20,303 nt of DNA from Clostridium sp. (lineage in GTDB: Bacteria > Bacillota > Clostridia > Clostridiales > Clostridiaceae), in NCBI GenBank assembly GCA_003539755.1, contig DPOH01000138.1:1-20303 (forward strand). The letters are read 5' to 3'. Shown piece by piece: positions 15,226 through 20,303 of this stretch. The notes below the pieces were generated by a model. That model had not been told where the DNA came from, did not search any database, and saw only the letters and a program-made list of their open reading frames with translations. Positions within the stretch are counted from its first letter, which is position 1. Every line of letters begins with the position of its first letter. The position numbers were made by a program, and so were the translations under genes.

Positions 15226-15253
15226 CAGACAGTTAATTACTGTCTGTTTTTTT
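15226..15253 (+). terminator. Intrinsic terminator of the dltD-dltX-dltB unit
   Basis: CAGACAGT (15226-15233) pairs with ACTGTCTG (15239-15246) around TAATT, followed by seven Ts. It closes the dlt unit, so dltA and dltC are not downstream in the same transcript. Confidence 0.9.
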
Positions 15254-15407
15254 GTAAATGATAAAGTATAATCTATTTATTATAATTATAGTTTTTTGGA
15301 TTAATAAAAAAATAGTAGCATATACTATAAAAAGCGCGTTATAATTGTTTTTATGTGAATAAATATTAATTATATTTTAGAATAGTTAAAAGGAAAATGG
15401 TGATTAA

Positions 15408-16259
15408 ATGAGTAAAAATAGATTGACAATACGGAGCAGAGTTAATGTATTGATTCATCTTATATTAAAAATAAAAAATGATGACATTGTTGCATTAGCT
15501 TCTCAATTAGCATATTATTTGATGTTATCGTTTTTTCCATTTATTTTATTTTTAATAACTCTTGTAGGATTTAGTAACTTAAATTCTTCTGAAGTTCTTA
15601 ATGGACTTAATGGATTACTACCTAAAAGCATAGTTGAGCTTACAAGGTCAACTATTACGGAGGTTGTTGACAACCAGCATACAGGATTATTAGGAGTATC
15701 TATTATTCTTATGATGTGGACTTCTTCATCAGCATTTAGAGCTGTAATAAAGGGGGTAAATAAGGCTTATAATTTTAAGGAAGACAGATCATTTATTAAA
15801 AGAGTTATTATTTCTATGCTAGGTATATTATCATTGGCTATAATAATTATCTTATCTCTATTTATGGTTGTATTTGGTACTGTAATAAGTGAGTATATTA
15901 AAGCAATTATACCATTATATAGGCCATTTTTGTTTATATGGGATGTATGCAGGCATGCTTTTGTATTTATTGTAATGGTATTTATTTTTTCGGGAATTTA
16001 TTGTATGGCACCAGCAAAAAGAATTAAATTAAAAGAGGTAGTGCCAGGTGCAATTTTTAGTACTATTGGATGGATAATAGTTTCATTCGTATTTTCTTTT
16101 TATATAAATAATTTCAGTCATTATTCAAGGTTTTATGGAAGTCTTGGGGCTGTATTTATTTTGATGACATGGTTGTTTTTAATTTCAATGATTTTTATTT
16201 TAGGTGTTGAAATTAATTGTGTTCGATCTCAGATGAAACAAAGGAGAATCATACCTTAA
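15408..16259 (+). CDS. YihY/BrkB-family inner membrane protein
   Basis: Encodes 283 residues with about six membrane helices, including LASQLAYYLMLSFFPFILF near the N-terminus and FILMTWLFLISMIFILGVEI near the C-terminus. The DDIVALASQLAYY and GSLGAVFILMTW segments are typical of YihY (UPF0761). The family was once called ribonuclease BN, which is now regarded as wrong. Its function is uncertain, and some members are linked to envelope stress or transport. GGTGA lies just before the ATG, with AAGGA further up. The 154 bases before it contain TATACT (15321-15326) and TATAAT (15340-15345), but neither has a convincing -35 at normal spacing. It stands alone. Confidence 0.88.
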   Translation: MSKNRLTIRSRVNVLIHLILKIKNDDIVALASQLAYYLMLSFFPFILFLITLVGFSNLNSSEVLNGLNGLLPKSIVELTRSTITEVVDNQHTGLLGVSIILMMWTSSSAFRAVIKGVNKAYNFKEDRSFIKRVIISMLGILSLAIIIILSLFMVVFGTVISEYIKAIIPLYRPFLFIWDVCRHAFVFIVMVFIFSGIYCMAPAKRIKLKEVVPGAIFSTIGWIIVSFVFSFYINNFSHYSRFYGSLGAVFILMTWLFLISMIFILGVEINCVRSQMKQRRIIP

Positions 16260-16280
16260 GCCATTTAAAGCATATTTTAT

Positions 16281-16308
16281 TTGAATATTATTTTTTCCTC
16301 TGTAATAT
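16281..16308 (+). promoter_or_regulatory. Possible promoter of the ssb-like gene
   Basis: TTGAAT (16281-16286), a 16-base spacer and TAATAT (16303-16308). The leader would be about 50 nucleotides. Support rests on sequence match only. Confidence 0.4.
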
Positions 16309-16366
16309 GTATATATTTGTTTAAAGTGGATATTAATTATAAGGAAATATACTCAGGAGGTAAAAG

Positions 16367-16717
16367 ATGAATAAAATAATTTTATTGGGAACATTAACAA
16401 AAGATCCAGAGTTAAAACAAAGTGAAGGTGGAGAAAAAACATACACTCGTTTTGTTATTGCAGTACAAAGGAATTTTAAATTACCAGATGGAAGCAGAGA
16501 AGCTGATTTTATACAAGTTGTTGTATTTGGGAAAAAGGCAGAAATAATTTGTAAGTATTTAAGAAAGGGAAGTATGCTTACATTAAGTGGAAGACTAAGA
16601 ACAGGCAATTATGAAGATAAAGATGGAAATAGGAGGTATGTTGCAGAAGTAATTGCCGAAGACTTTAAATTCTTAAATTATAAAAAGCATAGTGATGAAG
16701 ATGAAATAAGCTGCTAA
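16367..16717 (+). CDS. Short single-stranded DNA-binding protein (second-type SSB)
   Basis: Encodes 116 residues forming one OB fold: MNKIILLGTLTKDPEL at the start, TRFVIAVQRNF, DFIQVVVFGKKAE, CKYLRKGSMLTLSGRL and YVAEVIAEDFKFL. The protein stops soon after the fold and ends SDEDEISC. It lacks the Gly/Gln-rich linker and the acidic DDDIPF-type tip that recruits partners in replicative SSB. It is therefore likely an accessory paralogue, comparable with SsbB-type proteins, while the main ssb would sit between rpsF and rpsR elsewhere. AGGAGG precedes the ATG. Nearby genes are unrelated. Confidence 0.9.
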   Translation: MNKIILLGTLTKDPELKQSEGGEKTYTRFVIAVQRNFKLPDGSREADFIQVVVFGKKAEIICKYLRKGSMLTLSGRLRTGNYEDKDGNRRYVAEVIAEDFKFLNYKKHSDEDEISC

Positions 16718-17093
16718 TATTAAAGTTTATATTATATATAAATTTTCACAAGAAAACAATACAATAATTTTAAAAAAAGTAAAAATATATTACAATTATA
16801 CAGGCGATATTTAAATGGGTATAGATTTTGGTTATGGTTTAAATAAGAGAAGTTATGAGATAAAAAAGAGCGAAAGCTCTTTTTTTATTTGAAATATTTT
16901 TTGTAATTCGACAAATTCTAAAAAAATAAAGTAAGAATCTTTATTGTTATATGTTGTAAAAAGCAGATGAAAAGATTATATTGTCAATAAAAAAGATATA
17001 ATTATTAGAATATTAGTACATGCTTTGACATTTTATTAAAGGACTATGTGCTAACATTTAGATGTAAACTTAACATAAAGGAGAATGGAATTT
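16718..17093. other. Intergenic region with strong terminator and possible small RNA
   Basis: A terminator lies at 16862-16887, about 145 bases after the ssb-like stop. Upstream of it, ATTTAAA and TTTAAAT segments (about 16810-16850) can pair, and TACAAT (16791-16796) could be a -10 with a poor -35. A short independent RNA is possible, or this may simply be the ssb 3' UTR. Beyond the terminator, TTGACA at 17025-17030 lacks a good -10 at normal spacing. A perfect 0A-box 7-mer (TTCGACA, 16907-16913) may be chance. Confidence 0.4.
16862..16887 (+). terminator. Intrinsic terminator downstream of the ssb-like gene
   Basis: AAAAAAGAGC pairs with GCTCTTTTTT around a GAAA tetraloop, and the Ts run to 16887. 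It is a strong structure and would also work in reverse through its A-run. Confidence 0.9.
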
Positions 17094-17399
17094 ATGAATA
17101 TTCTTGAGGAGTATAAAAGTATTAATAAACAAAAAGATATAGAATTTCGATATTATTATAGACTAATTAATAAGAAATTTAATGGGGTAACAGCATATGG
17201 GATTGAAGTAGAACGAAAAGATTACATTGGATCAAAAAATGTAAATCTAGAGAGAGATAAAATAGATATTATTTCTCCAGAAAAAGAAGATGTAGAAAAA
17301 ATGCTAATAAAAATATGGAACAATCAACTTTCGCCAATACATTTAGTTGATGTATTAGGAACTTATGTTGATGATAATGTATGTAAATTCAATATTTAA
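17094..17399 (+). CDS. Hypothetical protein, DUF6514-like
   Basis: Encodes 101 mostly hydrophilic residues with no signal peptide or membrane helix. The pattern YYYRLINKKFNGVTAYGIEVER (interrupted here), then DIISPEKEDVEKMLIKIW and SPIHLVDVLGTYVDD, resembles the clostridial DUF6514 family, whose role is unknown. The fold is probably alpha/beta with a strand-rich first half. The ATG at 17094 is preferred because AAAGGAG (17077-17083) lies ten bases upstream. The in-frame ATG at 17085 almost touches that site. It lies 86 bases before acpS and no terminator is visible between them, so it could be co-transcribed. Confidence 0.75.
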   Translation: MNILEEYKSINKQKDIEFRYYYRLINKKFNGVTAYGIEVERKDYIGSKNVNLERDKIDIISPEKEDVEKMLIKIWNNQLSPIHLVDVLGTYVDDNVCKFNI

Positions 17400-17485
17400 T
17401 TAAGTAACAACTGAATAGCATAAGATAAAAAAGTAAATATTTATTAATTCATTATGGTAATATGTTACTAAATGGAGGCGATAGT

Positions 17486-17860
17486 ATGATTACAGGAATT
17501 GGAACAGATATAATTGAAATATATAGAATAGAAAGTGCAGTTAAGAGAACAGCCAGTTTCATTGATAAAGTATTTACTTGTAAGGAAAAGGATTATTTTA
17601 AAAGCAAAAATTTTAAAGCGGAAGTAATGGCAGGTAATTTTGCAGCAAAGGAAGCTGTAAGTAAAGCTTTAGGAACAGGATTTAGAGGATTTGGTCTGTT
17701 AGACATTGAAATTTTAAGAGATGAAAAGGGAAAGCCTGTTGTTAATTTAAGCGATAAAATTTGTAGAATATTATCTTTAAGTAATTTTAAAATTCATGTT
17801 AGTATTTCACATAGTAGAGAAAATGCAATAGCATATGCAATTTTGGAGGTGATAGAATGA
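17486..17860 (+). CDS. acpS: Holo-[acyl-carrier-protein] synthase AcpS
   Basis: Encodes a 124-residue enzyme that moves 4'-phosphopantetheine from CoA to the serine of acyl carrier protein, activating fatty acid synthesis. Signatures are GIGTDIIEI with Mg-binding D8, FAAKEAVSKALGTG with E56, and SISHSRENAIAYA near the C-terminus. The ATG at 17486 has GGAGG seven bases upstream. The open frame extends to an ATG at 17462, but those eight residues come before the Shine-Dalgarno. It overlaps the next gene by four bases (ATGA), implying translational coupling. This pairing is common in Firmicutes. Confidence 0.96.
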   Translation: MITGIGTDIIEIYRIESAVKRTASFIDKVFTCKEKDYFKSKNFKAEVMAGNFAAKEAVSKALGTGFRGFGLLDIEILRDEKGKPVVNLSDKICRILSLSNFKIHVSISHSRENAIAYAILEVIE

Positions 17861-19371
17861 TTAATGTTTTATCAGCAAATCAATGTAGTGAAATGGATAG
17901 AAAGACCATAAACAATATTGGTATTCCAGGAATAGTGCTTATGGAAAATGCAGCTTCTGAAGTTTATAAGAAAGTTAATGACAAAGCTGAATCTTTTTTA
18001 ATATTGTGCGGAAAGGGTAACAATGGAGGAGATGGATTAGCACTAGCTAGAAAGCTTATAGTCAAGGGAAAGAAAGTTAAGGTTTATATAGTTTCAAAAG
18101 ACGATAATTATACAGAAAATTTTAAGTGCAATTTAGACATATTGATTAATATATCTAATGATGAAAATATTCTTTTTATAAAATGTGAAGAAGATATGGA
18201 TGATAAATTCATAAGTGATTTAAAAAATTATGACTTTATTGTAGATGCAATATTTGGAGTGGGTTTAAACAAGAACATATGTGGGATGTTTGAGAATATA
18301 ATTGAGAAAATAAATAAATATGGTAGATACATAGCAGCGATAGATGTACCGTCAGGTTTAAACTGTGATACTGGAGCAGTTATGGGGATATCAGTAAAAG
18401 CAGATAAAACATATACATTTGAATCAATAAAAAAGGGGTTTTTAAATTACAATGCTTTTGAATATATCGGGAATGTAGAGGTTTTAAACATAGGTATACC
18501 AAACAATATAAAACAGGATTTGGGAAAGGTTATCAATATATTAGAAGAGGATGAATATAGAGATTTAATACCTAAAAGAAGGTTATATGATCATAAAGGT
18601 AATTATGGTAGAGCTATAATTGTTGCTGGAAATAGTGGATTTACTGGGGCTGCATTTATTACAACAGAATGCACTGTCAGAGCAGGCGCTGGATTAACTA
18701 CTTTAGTATGCAGTTCAAAAGAAGTTCAAAATGTCCTTGAAAATAAACTAATAGAAGCAATGACTATAACTATAGATGATGAAAGAATTGTTGATATTAT
18801 AAAAAATGCTGATACTATTGCATTTGGTCCAGGAATGGGAACTGGATCTTATCAATATAATATGCTAAAGAAAGTTATCAGCATAAGTAGCTGTCCTATT
18901 ATCATAGATGCAGATGGAATAAATATATTAGCAGATAATAAGGATTTATTATCTGAATTGAAAGGAAGATGTATTATTACACCACATCCTGGTGAGATGG
19001 CTCGTTTTATTAATAAGAAAATTAGTGAAATAGAGGCTGATAGAATTGCAATTGCTGAAAAAACAGCAGAAGAATACGGAATAATTGTTTTATTAAAAGG
19101 CTATAATACTATAATTACAGACGGAAAAAAAACATATGTTAATCCTACTGGAAACAGTAAAATGGCATCTGGTGGAATGGGAGATGCACTTACAGGTATA
19201 ATTAATGCTTTTGTTTCACAAGGAATGAATTTAATGGATTCAGCTCTTATTTCTGCTTATATACATGGAAAAATAGCAGATGACTTAAGCGGCAAAAATT
19301 ACATAATAAATGCAAGAGATGTAATAGAAAATCTTCCTAAGAAAATAAATGAAATAGTTAACTTTATTTAG
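17857..19371 (+). CDS. nnr: Bifunctional NAD(P)H-hydrate epimerase / ADP-dependent NAD(P)H-hydrate dehydratase
   Basis: Encodes 504 residues that repair hydrated NAD(P)H. Residues 1 to about 215 are the YjeF_N epimerase, with GKGNNGGDGL (52-61), DAIFGVGL and AIDVPSGLNCDTG. Residues about 225-500 are the ribokinase-like dehydratase, with GNSGFTGAAFITTEC, FGPGMGTG, IIDADGIN, TPHPGEMARF and NPTGNSKMASGGMGDALTG, where D443 is the catalytic-type Asp. The dehydratase uses ADP in bacteria. The start codon overlaps the acpS stop, with GGAGGTGA inside the acpS 3' end. Its length equals the fused family. Confidence 0.95.
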   Translation: MINVLSANQCSEMDRKTINNIGIPGIVLMENAASEVYKKVNDKAESFLILCGKGNNGGDGLALARKLIVKGKKVKVYIVSKDDNYTENFKCNLDILINISNDENILFIKCEEDMDDKFISDLKNYDFIVDAIFGVGLNKNICGMFENIIEKINKYGRYIAAIDVPSGLNCDTGAVMGISVKADKTYTFESIKKGFLNYNAFEYIGNVEVLNIGIPNNIKQDLGKVINILEEDEYRDLIPKRRLYDHKGNYGRAIIVAGNSGFTGAAFITTECTVRAGAGLTTLVCSSKEVQNVLENKLIEAMTITIDDERIVDIIKNADTIAFGPGMGTGSYQYNMLKKVISISSCPIIIDADGINILADNKDLLSELKGRCIITPHPGEMARFINKKISEIEADRIAIAEKTAEEYGIIVLLKGYNTIITDGKKTYVNPTGNSKMASGGMGDALTGIINAFVSQGMNLMDSALISAYIHGKIADDLSGKNYIINARDVIENLPKKINEIVNFI

Positions 19372-19431
19372 AATAAAAATTCATAGAGTTTCATAATAGT
19401 ATTACAGTAATAATAATTTCTTGGGGGATTT

Positions 19432-20058
19432 ATGAATTCAAACTCTAAAACAATAAATAATAAATTCTTGATAGGTGCCTTGATTACTATACCTTTATTA
19501 ATTATTTTAGTAATTATCATATGTAGATATATTACGGCTCCAACTAATCAAGATATTGTTAACAATTTAAAAAACATGAAATGCTACACTTCTTCAGTTG
19601 AGTATGAATTTAAAAATCAAAAATTAGATTATAAAGAAAATACTAAACAATATTATGATGCTGAAAAAGGTGTAAGAATTGAATTTAAAGATGAGGGCGA
19701 TAGAGTTAAGGTATACAAAGGTGGGGAGATAAAAGTACAAGATAATGATGATGAATATTCTTTAGATAAGGATATGGATGTAATATATCCATTAGCATTT
19801 TTAGAAAATATATTTTCAAATAGTGATGCTAGAGAAATGCAAGAAATAAAACCAGAATGGAGCGATGAAATATATTTAAAGCTTGATATAGATTATAATT
19901 GTAAAAATAAGCATTTAAATAATGCGCAATTTTATATCAATAAAAATACTGGAAACCCTGTATTGCTAAAAATATATGATGTAAATAAGAAAGAAAGAAT
20001 TATTATTAAATATAATGAATTTTTAGAAGAGAAACAATTGAGTGATGAATTATTTTAA
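19432..20058 (+). CDS. Membrane-anchored GerS-related protein
   Basis: Encodes 208 residues. A single N-terminal hydrophobic helix (about 12-36) is followed by a hydrophilic domain of alternating strands (YTSSVEYEFKN, GVRIEFKDEGDRVKVYKGG, KHLNNAQFYINKNTGNPV, KERIIIKYNEF). That pattern fits the LolA-like fold of GerS. GerS of Clostridioides difficile is a lipoprotein that supports cortex hydrolysis in spore germination. Here Cys31 is preceded by isoleucines instead of Gly/Ala/Ser, so it is probably not lipidated. The acpS-nnr-GerS-like order is usual in clostridia, often with alanine racemase next. GGGGGA precedes the ATG closely. The precise role is unknown. Confidence 0.75.
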   Translation: MNSNSKTINNKFLIGALITIPLLIILVIIICRYITAPTNQDIVNNLKNMKCYTSSVEYEFKNQKLDYKENTKQYYDAEKGVRIEFKDEGDRVKVYKGGEIKVQDNDDEYSLDKDMDVIYPLAFLENIFSNSDAREMQEIKPEWSDEIYLKLDIDYNCKNKHLNNAQFYINKNTGNPVLLKIYDVNKKERIIIKYNEFLEEKQLSDELF

Positions 20059-20068
20059 TGTAAGAAAT

Positions 20069-20099
20069 AGAGTTTCTTTTTCAAAATAAAAGAAACTCT
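20069..20099 (+). terminator. Hairpin terminator after the GerS-related gene
   Basis: AGAGTTTCTTTT (20069-20080) pairs perfectly with AAAAGAAACTCT (20088-20099) around a seven-base loop. The following TTAATTT is a poor U-tract, so it may be leaky or act mainly as a 3' end stabiliser. Confidence 0.65.
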
Positions 20100-20236
20100 T
20101 AATTTAAAATATAGTTAGATAAGCAAATGAAGTAAATTAGATTAATATATAAAAATATATTTCAAGCTAAATAGACAGAGTTAACATTAATTATCAACAT
20201 AGATTAGTACATATTTATATGGTATAAAGGGGTATA

Positions 20237-20269
20237 TTGACAAATAAAATTAAAAGTCTTTGTTATAAT
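20237..20269 (+). promoter_or_regulatory. Extended -10 promoter reading out of the window
   Basis: TG-T-TATAAT (20261-20269) is a perfect extended -10. A perfect TTGACA lies at 20237-20242, but 21 bases away instead of 17. The transcript would start near 20276 and continue past the window. No complete gene follows here; the ATG at 20282 closes after six codons. Confidence 0.6.
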
Positions 20270-20303
20270 TTAATTGAGAAAATGAGAGAATTAATCCTTT
20301 GAC

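Noticed and set aside
16907..16913. Second perfect 0A-box 7-mer (TTCGACA) upstream of the DUF6514-like gene
   Set aside because: At the low GC estimated by eye, a given 7-mer of this composition is expected roughly one to two times in 20 kb on both strands, and no promoter is clearly placed near it.
20282..20302. ATG after the outward promoter as a new gene
   Set aside because: The frame closes with TGA after six codons; the true gene probably starts beyond the window.
1..20303. CRISPR array, insertion sequence or prophage
   Set aside because: No spaced direct repeats, transposase motifs, terminal inverted repeats with target duplications, or phage structural genes were seen.

Overview
The window looks like a chromosomal segment of a low-GC, endospore-forming Firmicute, most likely Clostridium sensu stricto. 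The evidence is the very AT-rich intergenic DNA, strong AGGAGG ribosome binding sites, a clostridial-type AbrB regulator with a Cys4 tail, and the acpS / NAD(P)HX-repair / GerS-like order near the right end. Most of it is core chromosome. I see no transposase, integrase, phage gene or CRISPR array.

Left part (1-5142): a cytoplasmic parvulin-type prolyl isomerase; a convergent HAD phosphatase sharing a bidirectional terminator with it; a tRNA-Pro(UGG) gene on the minus strand with a consensus promoter and its own terminator; a secreted coiled-coil NlpC/P60 peptidoglycan hydrolase with an unusual leader; and a two-gene RNA-modification operon (TrmN6-like methyltransferase, rsmI).

Centre-left (5143-9028): abrB on the minus strand, whose promoter is followed by two abutting Spo0A-box-like sites; a 532-base intergenic stretch; a DUF1836 gene with a palindrome over its -10 box; and a 761-residue fusion of a PD-(D/E)XK nuclease domain to an Fe-S XPD/DinG helicase.

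Centre-right (9162-15214): an envelope-sugar operon (DegT aminotransferase, left-handed beta-helix acetyltransferase with a zinc-ribbon-like tail, nucleotide-sugar 6-dehydrogenase). It matches three of the four enzymes that make UDP-2,3-diacetamido uronic acids. After a strong terminator comes a partial teichoic acid D-alanylation set in the unusual order dltD-dltX-dltB. The dltX gene (46 codons, GTG start, overlapping dltD) is easily missed. dltA and dltC are not in the window.

Right part (15408-20303): a YihY/BrkB membrane protein, a short tail-less single-stranded DNA-binding protein, a 376-base gap with a strong terminator and a possible small RNA, a DUF6514-like protein, acpS overlapping a bifunctional NAD(P)H-hydrate repair enzyme, and a membrane-anchored GerS-related protein. 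A promoter at the end reads out of the window.

I did not find a clearly new multi-gene system. The items most worth a second look are the hidden dltX and split dlt set, the structured spacer before the NlpC/P60 start codon, the abrB Spo0A boxes, the nuclease-helicase fusion and the 7-bp tandem repeat in front of the sugar dehydrogenase.
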